Assembly (NCBI GenBank): GCA_049317265.1
Contig: JBMOIP010000010.1
Coordinates: forward strand, 1-64,000
Direction: 5' to 3'
DNA from: CAIVAT01 sp049317265
GTDB lineage: Bacteria > Bacteroidota > Bacteroidia > Bacteroidales > FEN-979
DNA length: 64,000 bases
Part shown: positions 33,855-43,152 of the stretch, one piece after another
Numbering within the stretch: the stretch's first letter is position 1
Layout: every line of letters begins with the position of its first letter
Position numbers and translations under genes: made by a program
Notes under the pieces: generated by a model
Seen by the model: only the letters and a program-made list of their open reading frames with translations
Told to the model about the DNA's origin: nothing
The model's database searches: none

Positions 33855-35161
33855 ATTAGTGGGCATTAAAAATTAATAAACGTTCTTTGAAATTCTTTGT
33901 TGATCGCACTTTTGGAGGTTTTTTGATGCGTGACGATTTGAATTGAAAAATGGATTTTTGCTTAAAATAAGTCGACATCCATGAACCAAGGCAAATATAT
34001 CTTCTCACAACTGACAGAATTCCTACCTCGAAGGGTTTTTGACGGTATCGTAAAAAACCACAATGGTAATAAGTACATCAGGACATTCACCTGCTGGAAT
34101 CAAATGCTGTGCATGGTTTTTGGGCAACTCACCTCACGAGATAGCATGCGTGATCTGATGTTGAGTCTTGAGGCACACCAACCCAAGTATTACCATCTTG
34201 GTTTTGGGCCAACAATATCTCGCAGGAATCTTGGTACGGCGAATGAAAAGCGGAACTATAAGATATTTGAAGAGTTCGCATACACTTTGATTGAGGAAGC
34301 CCGCAAAAGCTGCTATAGAACTGATTTCGAGGTTGAAATTGACGGCAATGTGTATGCATTGGATTCCACTACCATTGATCTTTGCTTAAGCGTTTTTTGG
34401 TGGGCCGAGTTTCGCAAACATAAGGGGGGAATAAAACTTCATACGTTGTACGACGTAAAGACGTCCATTCCAACTTTTTTGCATGTATCAAAGGCAAATG
34501 TTCACGATGTCAACATCCTTGATCTAATACCATATGAAGCTGGAAGTTTTTATGTCGTTGATAAGGCGTACATTGATTTCCGTCGATTTTACAAAATTCA
34601 CACACAAGGATCATTTTTTGTCACCAGGGCTAAGGATAATATGCGTTTTAAAAGAATGTATTCCAAACCTGTTGATAAAACTACAGGCGTACAAAGTGAT
34701 CAGATTGGTGTGCTGGAAACATATTATTCCAAAAAGGATTATCCAGACAAACTTCGACGAATCAAGTACTATGCTGCTGAACGTAAAAAGGAACTCGTGT
34801 TCATAACCAATAATACCATTCTAAAAGCCTCAGAGATAGCAATGCTATACAAGAAACGCTGGGAGGTAGAAATATTTTTCAAATGGATGAAACAGCATTT
34901 AAAAGTCAAATCCTTTTGGGGTAAAACGATCAATGCTGTAAAAGTCCAAATTTATTGTGCAATCATTGCTTACTGTTTGGTAGCAATCATTGGCAACAAA
35001 TTGAAAGTTGACCGTCCAATCTACGAAATATTACAAATTCTCAGCATTTCTCTACTGGACAAAACTCCTGTAAGAGAGATACTTACAAAATGCGATTACA
35101 AAAATGTCAAAGAACAACAATCTAATCAATTAAAAATCAGTGGGATTTAAATGCCCACTAC
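33855..35161 (+). mobile_element. Complete IS4-family insertion sequence (about 1.3 kb)
   Basis: The element carries one transposase gene and short terminal inverted repeats: TAGTGGGCATT at 33857-33867 and its exact complement at 35150-35160. It is bounded by a perfect 12-bp direct repeat. It lies in the gap between the wzy stop and the GT2 start, in opposite direction to the operon. Intact ends and duplication point to a recent insertion. Confidence 0.88.
33981..35150 (+). CDS. IS4-family transposase
   Basis: A 389-aa DDE transposase. The N-terminal part (1-75: FSQLTEFLPRRVFDGIV, CWNQMLCMVFGQLTSRDSMRDL) is the DUF4372-type DNA-binding region. The catalytic core has D128 (YALDSTTIDL), the second Asp in FYVVDKAYIDF and the YREK-type motif YKKRWEVEIFFKWMKQHLKVK, with the catalytic Glu in WEVEIF. 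No frameshift is seen, so it should be active. The coding stop coincides with the right inverted repeat. Confidence 0.93.
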   Translation: MNQGKYIFSQLTEFLPRRVFDGIVKNHNGNKYIRTFTCWNQMLCMVFGQLTSRDSMRDLMLSLEAHQPKYYHLGFGPTISRRNLGTANEKRNYKIFEEFAYTLIEEARKSCYRTDFEVEIDGNVYALDSTTIDLCLSVFWWAEFRKHKGGIKLHTLYDVKTSIPTFLHVSKANVHDVNILDLIPYEAGSFYVVDKAYIDFRRFYKIHTQGSFFVTRAKDNMRFKRMYSKPVDKTTGVQSDQIGVLETYYSKKDYPDKLRRIKYYAAERKKELVFITNNTILKASEIAMLYKKRWEVEIFFKWMKQHLKVKSFWGKTINAVKVQIYCAIIAYCLVAIIGNKLKVDRPIYEILQILSISLLDKTPVREILTKCDYKNVKEQQSNQLKISGI

Positions 35162-35173
35162 TGATAATATATC
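35162..35173 (+). repeat. Target-site duplication, right copy
   Basis: TGATAATATATC, identical to 33843-33854. It ends exactly where the wzy stop codon begins (35174), so the insertion spared the coding sequence. Confidence 0.85.
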
Positions 35174-36532
35174 TTAACTAATTGTAGAATAACTACCCTT
35201 GAGGAAAAAATAAATAATTAGGATGGTAAATAATTCTCTGGAAATTGCAATACTGACGGCTTGAAATGACAATGCATTGAATTGAATCAGAAAAATATAA
35301 AAAAGGATAAAACCAATGAGCTTAATATGAAAAAGAGGTGAATCAAGCAAAAATGTAATTTTACCTATCAATAGACCATAAAGTATTGATATCAGTATGA
35401 TTCCTGCGATACCAAAATTCATATAAGCTTCAACAAAAATTGGGAGGGTAATCCCGGAAACCGATTCGTTAATTAAATTGTATTCATTTGCAAATGAATT
35501 GTTAATAGTTTCAGTATAGGGATAATATGCTCTTAGGAATGGCAGGTAAATTGTTAATGCATCAACTGACTTAAGATAGGTTTCACCATATTTGAATGGA
35601 ACGACATCTGGCGTTTTTTTTATTACATTGTATGAAGCGTCAAGGTGATCTATTCGCTTGAAAATATAATTGCTCTCCTGCTTTGTTTTCATAGCCAAAA
35701 TAAGGTTATGCGTTCCAACACGCGATGTGCTCTCCACAAGCAGCAACCTATAATAGTTAAGATTCGGTAGAAAAAGTACAAAGAGCAAAACCGGGACAAG
35801 TTTCATCACCTCCGATTTCAGTGGAGTCCCAGTTTTCCTTCTAAAAGAGAATGAATAAAACAGGTAAATGATGATGATGGAATAGATAACCTCCTTCTGA
35901 CCGGAGTACAATCCTATGAAAATATATATGGCTGAGAAGACATAGTACAACACCACATATTTCTTTTTTTTGTAATAACCGGCAGCAAAGGCAAGAAATG
36001 GGGTTACACCATATAGATAAAATGAACTCCCTACGAAACCGAAGAGAACCGGCACATACCACCAAAAATAGTGCTCCAGTTTTGATTCATCATAATCCTT
36101 GATAAAGAAAAAGGTTCCTGTCTTGATCCTGTCTGCGATTGCAAGAACGCCTAAAATAATGTATAAAAGGATGATCAGATTGATTCGGGATTCGCTAGGC
36201 AAAAAATATGACTTGACGGTGCTTTGCTTTCCAATAAATTTTATATAGTACTGGTATCCAATAATGACAAAGCAAACATGAATTAAAACATAGAAGATCG
36301 TCTCTACGACAATTTCAACGTTCAGGTAATTATTGTAGAATAAAAAGTGTGATTGCTTAACCCCTGCAAAAAGTATCATCGCTTTAATGGGAAAAAACAA
36401 GGAACTTGTAATCAGGAAGTAATGAATTGGTTTGATCAGATTGATGGTACCATAGTTCGCAATATTCTTCTTAACATAGACATAAGGAAAGATAAGGATT
36501 GAAACAGAAAGTGCAAGCAGTAAAAATTCCAT
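35174..36532 (-). CDS. wzy: O-antigen/capsule repeat-unit polymerase (Wzy-like)
   Basis: A 452-aa membrane protein with about eleven to twelve hydrophobic segments and one large hydrophilic loop (about 235-375) containing YYRLLLVESTSRVGTHN. This topology, with low overall similarity, is typical of Wzy polymerases. Position in the operon between glycosyltransferases and next to a Wzx flippase in the same cluster supports it. The gene is A/T-rich. The IS4 element lies directly after its stop. Confidence 0.75.
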   Translation of the reverse strand: MEFLLLALSVSILIFPYVYVKKNIANYGTINLIKPIHYFLITSSLFFPIKAMILFAGVKQSHFLFYNNYLNVEIVVETIFYVLIHVCFVIIGYQYYIKFIGKQSTVKSYFLPSESRINLIILLYIILGVLAIADRIKTGTFFFIKDYDESKLEHYFWWYVPVLFGFVGSSFYLYGVTPFLAFAAGYYKKKKYVVLYYVFSAIYIFIGLYSGQKEVIYSIIIIYLFYSFSFRRKTGTPLKSEVMKLVPVLLFVLFLPNLNYYRLLLVESTSRVGTHNLILAMKTKQESNYIFKRIDHLDASYNVIKKTPDVVPFKYGETYLKSVDALTIYLPFLRAYYPYTETINNSFANEYNLINESVSGITLPIFVEAYMNFGIAGIILISILYGLLIGKITFLLDSPLFHIKLIGFILFYIFLIQFNALSFQAVSIAISRELFTILIIYFFLKGSYSTIS

Positions 36533-36547
36533 AGACCGGGAGATTCT

Positions 36548-37762
36548 TTATTTAACGGATTGATATGCAGAGAATAAAATAGCGCTGTATTTTATTGAAT
36601 TATAATACTGTAGCCTTTCCTGAAGATTTTGAATATTACGACTCCGGAAGGAATCATCCGAGACTCCCAGGAGAATTTTATTGGCAATGTCAGTCACATT
36701 CAAGGGATCAAAAATGAATTCCGGATCCTGGATGGTTTCAGGCAGGGAGGTCACATTTGAACAAATTACCGGTGTCAGAAATTTCATGGCCTCAAACAAG
36801 GGCGCACTGCCTGCTTCATACAAGGAGGGAATGACAACCAGCCTTGCTGCCTGGTAAAGATTCATCAGATCATAATCTGCGATTAGTCCTGCAAAGATCA
36901 CTTGACTTCCTATCCCATTGACTTCTATCAGACTATGCAGATTGTCATAATGCTCAGTTAATTTTCCGGTACAAACCAGTTGCATGGTAATCCCCTTTTG
37001 CTTCAGAAGCGTAATGGCCTGGATCAGCATGACGTGATTTTTATGCGGCCAGGTGTTAGCAGGATAGAGCAAAAAATCGCCTGTAACCCCGACTTTTGCC
37101 AGTGTTTTCTCAACAGAAGGGTTGTTGCTGCCGGAAGAACCGACAAACTTCTCATGAAATGGTAAAAGACAAACATCTATCTTCTCCTCCGGGACCTGAA
37201 AGTATTTACGGATATCCTGTTTTATATGCCCGAAACTGACAATGACATGGTCACTTTTCTCCAGGGAAAATTTATACAGGAATGCCCGGTAAAGCCGTTC
37301 TTTGGATGAAAAAAAATCAGGAAAGCGTAGTTCCTGGAGATCGTGAAAGGAGATGAACATCTTCTTTTCACATTCCAGCAGGGGCATATAACAGTATGGC
37401 ACATGGATCAGGTCAACAGGCAGGGAGTTGAAAAAACGCCGGTAAGGGTTAAACCGGTTTATCCACTTCACCACCTTGTTGACAAAGGGTGAGGGCGTAA
37501 ATTCGTTAAGCGCCAGCAATCCGAAGCACAGGTAGTAGATCCCCTTTCTAACTTTATGGTCCAGCACAGGGTCTTTAACAAAGACAACCTTGCCTGTATC
37601 ATCTGCTAAATACTTAAGAAGATCATAATTATCATTTCCATGAATCACATAAATCCTGGTAATTTCATCGACCTGCCTGGCAATGCTGATCAGTGCGGTG
37701 GAATAGGTGAACGCCCCGCCCATCGCAGGCGTATTGTTGCCCAGGTAATATGCTACTTTCAT
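36548..37762 (-). CDS. Family 4 glycosyltransferase
   Basis: A 404-aa GT-B enzyme: N-terminal VAYYLGNNTPAMGGAFTYSTALI, FISFHDLQELRFPDFFS, then YPANTWPHKNHVMLIQAI, FAGLIADYDLMNLYQAA and PSLYEAGSAPLFEAMKFLTPVI, with the EAG/E signature of mannosyl- or rhamnosyltransferases. Donor unknown. It follows the GNAT gene by 1 nt and precedes wzy by 15 nt. Confidence 0.88.
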   Translation of the reverse strand: MKVAYYLGNNTPAMGGAFTYSTALISIARQVDEITRIYVIHGNDNYDLLKYLADDTGKVVFVKDPVLDHKVRKGIYYLCFGLLALNEFTPSPFVNKVVKWINRFNPYRRFFNSLPVDLIHVPYCYMPLLECEKKMFISFHDLQELRFPDFFSSKERLYRAFLYKFSLEKSDHVIVSFGHIKQDIRKYFQVPEEKIDVCLLPFHEKFVGSSGSNNPSVEKTLAKVGVTGDFLLYPANTWPHKNHVMLIQAITLLKQKGITMQLVCTGKLTEHYDNLHSLIEVNGIGSQVIFAGLIADYDLMNLYQAARLVVIPSLYEAGSAPLFEAMKFLTPVICSNVTSLPETIQDPEFIFDPLNVTDIANKILLGVSDDSFRSRNIQNLQERLQYYNSIKYSAILFSAYQSVK

Positions 37763-37763
37763 T

Positions 37764-38240
37764 TCAGTTTAGTTCTTTATAATAGACCAGGTTGGCATTC
37801 TTTTCATCAACGTATTGATATACAAACCCCATTCTTTCATATAATTTCCGGGCCTTTTCATTCCCGGGATATACCTTCAGCATCAATTTGTTGATTTTAT
37901 TCAAACGGCAAACTGATATGGAATGTTGGATCGCAAGTTTACTGAGACCCAAACCCTGGAATTTTTCCGCAATCCACACGCCAAATGCCGGAATTGGAAA
38001 TCCCTTATCCAGCCCTCTCAGCATGAAAATACCTGCCAAAGAACCATTCACCCTGATACCATAATAGTGATCCTTTTCTGCTTTTTCCATTATCCCCCGG
38101 ATCACGGGAAGGGAAAATTCAAATGGTGTGAAATATTGCGAATATCCAGCCGGGGCGGATAACAGCATATCTGTCAGCTCCTCCGCATGATCCCCGGATA
38201 ACCGGGTAACCGTAAGGCATTCCGTGGTGTGATCAATCAT
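37764..38240 (-). CDS. GNAT-family N-acetyltransferase
   Basis: A 158-aa acetyltransferase with the acetyl-CoA-binding motif EKFQGLGLSKLAIQHSI (about 90-106) and the C-terminal NEKARKLYERMGFVYQY signature. It is 55 nt downstream of a perosamine-synthase-like aminotransferase. A likely job is N-acetylation of the 4-amino sugar made by that enzyme; this is inferred from adjacency. Confidence 0.82.
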   Translation of the reverse strand: MIDHTTECLTVTRLSGDHAEELTDMLLSAPAGYSQYFTPFEFSLPVIRGIMEKAEKDHYYGIRVNGSLAGIFMLRGLDKGFPIPAFGVWIAEKFQGLGLSKLAIQHSISVCRLNKINKLMLKVYPGNEKARKLYERMGFVYQYVDEKNANLVYYKELN

Positions 38241-38295
38241 AATGAAGGTTATTGCACTTTTTACTTACAATCCAGCAGGGTTGAGCCAGGCTGGT

Positions 38296-39402
38296 TTATC
38301 CTTTATGAATAAATGAACGGATGGCATCGCAGATAACCGAAACATCATGTTTGGTAAGTTCAGGGTAACTGGGCAGGTTAATTCCAAGCATTCCCAGCCT
38401 TTCAGCCACCGGGAATGAATACGTTTCGTTGTAATACATCGGCATTGTATGAATGGGCGGAAAAAGCGGGCGGGTTTCTATACCTTGTTCTCTTAAATGA
38501 GCCCTCAGGGCATCCCGGTTGATGGAATCATTCATTAGAAGGGAGAACATCCAGTAGGCATGAACGATGTCAGGATCTTCGGTATAGTTGGTTACCATCC
38601 CAATCTCCCGGAAGTTCTCATCATACCAATCAGCAATCTGCTTCTTTTTTTTCAGGATCTCATATACGTTTTCAAGCTGGGCCAGTCCAATGGCAGCGCA
38701 GATATTGGTCATCCGGTAATTATACCCGATGATGTCGTGCCAGTATTCTCGGTCCTTTGCCAGCCCCTGGCCTTTGATGTGCATGACGCGATCGATGATT
38801 TCAGGGTCATCGGAAATGACCATTCCGCCTTCACCTGTAGTAATTGTTTTATTTCCAAAAAAACTGAAAGTTGCGATGTTGCCGAAGGTTCCGATGCTTT
38901 TGCCTTTGAATTTTGCCCCGAGCGCCTCAGCGCAATCCTCCAGAACAAGAAGGTTGAACTCACCGGCAATCTTCATGATCTCCCCCATGTTGCACGGATG
39001 CCCGTAGAGATGAACAACCAGGATTACCTTGGTCTTCGGGGTAATGCTCTTTCTCACCTTGTCGGGATCCATCTGCCAGGTTGATTCCAGGGAATCAACG
39101 AAAACCGGTATGGCATTGCAATATTTAATGGCATTTACCGAGGCAATATAGGTGAAAGTGGGTACGATCACCTCATCTCCGGGCTCAACATTCAGGGCCA
39201 GCAGCGCGGCATGAAGGGCTACTGTTCCATTGGAGACGCTGGCGGCATGAGAGATCCCGATATATTCTGCAAATTTTTCTTCGAAGGACTGTATATATTT
39301 CCCCTTGGATGATATCCAGGACGACTGAATGCAATCCTGAACATACTTCATCTCATTCCCATTAAGGGATGGTCTATAAACCGGATAAATAATTGGTGTC
39401 AT
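38296..39402 (-). CDS. DegT/DnrJ/EryC1-family sugar aminotransferase (perosamine-synthase-like)
   Basis: A 368-aa PLP enzyme from ATG 39402 (ATG 39411 and TTG 39426 are alternatives). Motifs: SNGTVALHAALLAL, VPTFTYIASVNAI, VLEDCAEALGAKFKGKSIGTFG, and the PLP Lys in SFFGNKTITTGEGGM. The wording resembles GDP-perosamine synthase. GDP-4-keto-6-deoxymannose from Gmd at 46495 would be its substrate, and the GNAT downstream could acetylate the product. The 5' end overlaps the preceding glycosyltransferase by about 29 nt. Confidence 0.87.
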   Translation of the reverse strand: MTPIIYPVYRPSLNGNEMKYVQDCIQSSWISSKGKYIQSFEEKFAEYIGISHAASVSNGTVALHAALLALNVEPGDEVIVPTFTYIASVNAIKYCNAIPVFVDSLESTWQMDPDKVRKSITPKTKVILVVHLYGHPCNMGEIMKIAGEFNLLVLEDCAEALGAKFKGKSIGTFGNIATFSFFGNKTITTGEGGMVISDDPEIIDRVMHIKGQGLAKDREYWHDIIGYNYRMTNICAAIGLAQLENVYEILKKKKQIADWYDENFREIGMVTNYTEDPDIVHAYWMFSLLMNDSINRDALRAHLREQGIETRPLFPPIHTMPMYYNETYSFPVAERLGMLGINLPSYPELTKHDVSVICDAIRSFIHKG

Positions 39403-40585
39403 GTTTGTCATAAAGAATTTGTTCAAAAATTTTTGCGAACACTTCCGAATACTTTTTAAGGGTGTTGTTTTTCAGTACATAATCTATCGTCTGTTCCGAC
39501 CTTTCGGAAAGCTCCTCAGAGGCTGTTTCAGACATAGACGTCACCAGGGATGCAAGTGCCGCAACCCGGATGTCGGTTATTGGTGTAACAAAATCATGCA
39601 GATCGATCCCACACTCCCTGGTTAAAACAGGTATTAGTCCTGAAAACATGGCTGTTATAACTGAACTTGCCTGGCCTTCGGAACAAGAAGGCAGAATCAC
39701 AAAACCGCAGTTCTGCAGAATTTCATTGAAGAGGGCACTGTGGATATCAAGAAAACCATGATACCTGATATGCGGGTTCTCTTCAAGTACTTTTTTATAA
39801 GCTTTAAAAAAATCGTCCTCGTATGGACCACAGATATGAAGTTCAACATTTTTTGACATTACAAATGCCTCAATGGCAAGATCAAGTCCCTTATGAATCA
39901 GCCCGCTTCCTCCAAACCATAAAAAATGCTTTTTTGCCGAATCCCAACTCCGGTGTAATTTTCGTCCCGAATAATAGTCAATGGCTGTAACCGGGATATT
40001 GAAAATTTTCCCATTGTAATACCCATCAAACGTAGAAGCCGTCCATGAATTTCCTGTAACAATCAAATACTCCGACAGAAAACTCTCTCCCCAGTTGTTA
40101 GGATTGATTCGCCTTGGTCTGACCTCAAAATTGGTCCTGGCCTTAAATTCACTGATTCTTTTCAACTCCGCATGGGTTTGAAAACAATAGTGAGCGCCTG
40201 TGGCTACCATTATTTTTACTGCATTGTTCGGCACAAGGTGGCTTTTGTTAAAGGGCGTACCAAATCCGATAATGTATTGATATCTGCGGTAGTCGACCGT
40301 CCTTGTGTCCAAAAAATGGACAACATCGACAGTGAATTTCTGATCATTCAGTGCCGAACAGATGGCCAGGATCTCCTGGAAGTTGGAGTGGCCTGTAAAA
40401 CCAGGCCTGAAGAACGGATCGGGCAGGTAAGACACGAGTGCATGCCGGGAGAACGAAGTCCGGTAGACATTTTTAATAAACAGGTATCTCTGCTCCCCCA
40501 AAAGATGCATCAACCTATTCCTGATTTTATGAAACAGGTATATGCCGGTGAAAAACAGTCCGTTTTTAACGGTTCCAGATACCAT
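39374..40585 (-). CDS. Family 4 (GT1-superfamily) glycosyltransferase
   Basis: A 403-aa protein. The N-terminal half is unusual for GT4; the C-terminal half has the GT-B donor domain: KHFLWFGGSGLIHKGLDLAIEAF, ELHICGPYEDDFF, RYHGFLDIHSALFNEIL and ILPSCSEGQASSVITAMFSGLIPVLT. The donor is unknown. It overlaps wzx by 20 nt upstream and the aminotransferase downstream, so the three are tightly coupled. Confidence 0.8.
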   Translation of the reverse strand: MVSGTVKNGLFFTGIYLFHKIRNRLMHLLGEQRYLFIKNVYRTSFSRHALVSYLPDPFFRPGFTGHSNFQEILAICSALNDQKFTVDVVHFLDTRTVDYRRYQYIIGFGTPFNKSHLVPNNAVKIMVATGAHYCFQTHAELKRISEFKARTNFEVRPRRINPNNWGESFLSEYLIVTGNSWTASTFDGYYNGKIFNIPVTAIDYYSGRKLHRSWDSAKKHFLWFGGSGLIHKGLDLAIEAFVMSKNVELHICGPYEDDFFKAYKKVLEENPHIRYHGFLDIHSALFNEILQNCGFVILPSCSEGQASSVITAMFSGLIPVLTRECGIDLHDFVTPITDIRVAALASLVTSMSETASEELSERSEQTIDYVLKNNTLKKYSEVFAKIFEQILYDKHDTNYLSGL

Positions 40586-41960
40586 GCGCAGTGTTGTTGG
40601 CCAGACGATGAAATTGAATCTTATTGATCCATAAACCCGGGATCAGCAGGATGAACTGTGCAAACACCACACCGCTGATCCCCATGGGAGTATACTTGCA
40701 AAGAACGATCGACAATGGGATGATGAGTACAACGGTGAAGATGGACCCGATCAGTTGTATCTGAATTTTACCGATCCCATTGATCAATGGGAGGTACAAG
40801 CTGTTCCAGATATGCATCATGTTCAGGAGTCCAATAACAAGCGTGAGCAGAAACGGAATGGATACCGATTTTCCAACCCACAGGGCATAAAAAGTGCCGG
40901 AAAGAACGATCATGACCACAATTAAAATAAAAAAGAGGTAACATATCCGGAGAAATTTTCCGGTAATCCTCCTGATCCAGTCCAGGTCCCTGGAAAAGTA
41001 TGCCTGGGTATAGGCGGGAAGCAGCGGGCCGATGATGATTGAGTAAACAACGAAGATCAGGCTGAAGTATTTATAAGCAATATTGTAAGGAGTAACTTCT
41101 GCCGGTCCGAACAGTTGTGAAATGATCAGGTTTTGTGAGGTCAGCAGAATGATGGCGGTAATCTGTAAAAAAAAATATTTAAAACCCAGGTTAAACAGTT
41201 TGCTGACATGAACTTTTTCGATATGAAAAATATTGGGTTTTACTGCTTTATAACTGGTTCGGAACAGGAAATCAGTCGCAATAAAAAAAACAACCACCGG
41301 AATAATCGAATAGGCTAATCCCAGTGACAACAAATTACCCTTGTGCGAGAATTTCAGAAAAATGATGAATAACAGGGTAAGGAAATTCCCAAGAAAATTA
41401 AGAAAGTCGTTCAGGGCGGTCCTCAAATCAGCAATGAGAAGCTGGGAAACGATGTTGGCAATGAATTTAAATGAAAATGCATAGAAAACGATCGAAGAAA
41501 GAATGGCAAGTTCCCCGCGAAGACCTTTGTCGCAATTCAGGATAACTGTCCAGTCAATAAATCGGTTGACAATGAAGAACAACACATCAACTGCCAGCAG
41601 GATCATCAGCAGAAGTGAAAATGTTGTGCTGACATATTCCCTGGCCAGGGCCATGTTCCCGTTTACTTTTGCCTCGGTATAAAATTTCCTGAGGCCATTG
41701 CTCAACCCGATGTCGAAAAACGAAAACCAGCCGATGATCGAACTCAGGGTAATCCAGATTCCGTATTTAGTGGGATCAAGTATTCCCAGTGTTAATGGAA
41801 CCAGGAGGAAATTTGACAGGATGCTTCCTCCTTTGATGACGAGTGAAAAGGCGATGTTCTTAGCAACGATTGAACTTCTGTTAACTTCAGAAGACTGTCT
41901 GCCAAAAAGTTGTTTTAAGGATTTTAAATCTGAAAACAGCTGCGCTTTTCCCGACATCAA
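40566..41960 (-). CDS. wzx: Polysaccharide repeat-unit flippase (Wzx)
   Basis: A 464-aa protein with about twelve membrane helices. The MATE/MOP-type start VAKNIAFSLVIKGGSILSNF, LVPLTLGILDPTKYGIW and FFDIGLSNGLRKFYTEA are typical of Wzx/RfbX flippases. It moves undecaprenyl-linked repeat units to the periplasm, where Wzy polymerises them. Confidence 0.88.
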   Translation of the reverse strand: MMSGKAQLFSDLKSLKQLFGRQSSEVNRSSIVAKNIAFSLVIKGGSILSNFLLVPLTLGILDPTKYGIWITLSSIIGWFSFFDIGLSNGLRKFYTEAKVNGNMALAREYVSTTFSLLLMILLAVDVLFFIVNRFIDWTVILNCDKGLRGELAILSSIVFYAFSFKFIANIVSQLLIADLRTALNDFLNFLGNFLTLLFIIFLKFSHKGNLLSLGLAYSIIPVVVFFIATDFLFRTSYKAVKPNIFHIEKVHVSKLFNLGFKYFFLQITAIILLTSQNLIISQLFGPAEVTPYNIAYKYFSLIFVVYSIIIGPLLPAYTQAYFSRDLDWIRRITGKFLRICYLFFILIVVMIVLSGTFYALWVGKSVSIPFLLTLVIGLLNMMHIWNSLYLPLINGIGKIQIQLIGSIFTVVLIIPLSIVLCKYTPMGISGVVFAQFILLIPGLWINKIQFHRLANNTAHGIWNR

Positions 41961-42003
41961 ATGGCTTCTTCAGAAATACAAATTAATATCGGAGAGCATA
42001 GTT

Positions 42004-43152
42004 TCATGATCCTTGTGTAACCCCATGCCAAAGATTACTCAGCCCTGCATTGCCCATAATTAATTTAAGGGTTCGCCAGGAGGTATCCGTGATCAGGTAG
42101 TCGGGTGCGATTTGCTGGTAATGGTGGGTCTTGTGCTCCCTGATGGCCAGGGCAACTGCGTCAAGGACCCGCTCCGGCTCAAACCCGGTAAGAATGATGG
42201 TTCCTGCATCCTGAGCTTCTGGCCGTTCCATCGACTGCCGCAGGGAAATCGCAGGGAATGCGAGGATTGAGGACTCTTCGGAGATGGTTCCGCTGTCGGA
42301 CAGTGTACAGAGCGCATGCTGCTGGAGGCAGATATAATCGAGGAAGCCGAATGGTTTTAAAAACCGGATCCGTGGATCAGGTTGAAAATCGGCCAGGCTT
42401 TCCAGTTTTTTCCGGGTACGCGGATGGGTGGATACGATGACCGGGAAGTTGTAATCAGCAGCGAGCGTATTCAAGACATGAAGGATCTTCCGTAGATTGG
42501 CAGGATTGTCAACATTCTCCTCCCGGTGAGCACTGACAAGGAAATACTGGCCCTGGGAAACCGACAACTGCTGGAGAATCTCAGATTTCGATATTTTCGG
42601 AAGATAGTAGTCAAGCACCTCTTTCATCGGAGATCCGGTGAGGTATATCCTTCGGTGAGGAAGTCCTTCCGACAGCAAATGCCTGCGGGCATGTTCGGTA
42701 TACACCAGGTTGAAATCGGCAATGTGGTCAATCACCCGGCGGTTGATCTCCTCGGGTACATTGAAGTCGAAACTCCGGTTCCCGGCTTCCATGTGAAAAA
42801 CGGGGATGTGCATCCGCTTGGCCATGTAGGCTGATAAACAGGAGTTTGTGTCACCAAGCACCAGCAGCGCATCCGGTCGTTCCAGCTTCAGTACCTCTTC
42901 CGATTTCCGGATGATGTCGCCCACCGCTGTTCCAAGCGAAGTGGTGTCGATGTTCATAAAATGGTCGGGTTTCCGAAGGTCCATCTCCTTGAAAAAGACC
43001 TCATTCAACTCATAATCATAATTTTGGCCAGTATGGACAATCACCTGGGTCAGATATTCATCAAGCAGCGACATGGTCCGCGAAAGCCGGATGATCTCCG
43101 GGCGCGTTCCCACTACGGTCATAACTTTCAAACTGGATTTCTTCATGGTCAT
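42004..43152 (-). CDS. fnlC: UDP-N-acetylglucosamine 2-epimerase family, UDP-L-FucNAc synthase (FnlC/WbjD)
   Basis: A 382-aa WecB-like epimerase: VVGTRPEIIRL, HTGQNYDYELNEVFF, VLGDTNSCLSAYMAKR, HMEAGNRSFD, PEEINRRVIDHI and SAHREENVDN. The placement directly after fnlA and fnlB, and FNVPEE rather than DPFPEE, identify the FnlC/WbjD type. It performs the last 2-epimerisation giving UDP-N-acetyl-L-fucosamine. The start overlaps the fnlB stop (ATGA). Confidence 0.9.
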   Translation of the reverse strand: MTMKKSSLKVMTVVGTRPEIIRLSRTMSLLDEYLTQVIVHTGQNYDYELNEVFFKEMDLRKPDHFMNIDTTSLGTAVGDIIRKSEEVLKLERPDALLVLGDTNSCLSAYMAKRMHIPVFHMEAGNRSFDFNVPEEINRRVIDHIADFNLVYTEHARRHLLSEGLPHRRIYLTGSPMKEVLDYYLPKISKSEILQQLSVSQGQYFLVSAHREENVDNPANLRKILHVLNTLAADYNFPVIVSTHPRTRKKLESLADFQPDPRIRFLKPFGFLDYICLQQHALCTLSDSGTISEESSILAFPAISLRQSMERPEAQDAGTIILTGFEPERVLDAVALAIREHKTHHYQQIAPDYLITDTSWRTLKLIMGNAGLSNLWHGVTQGS

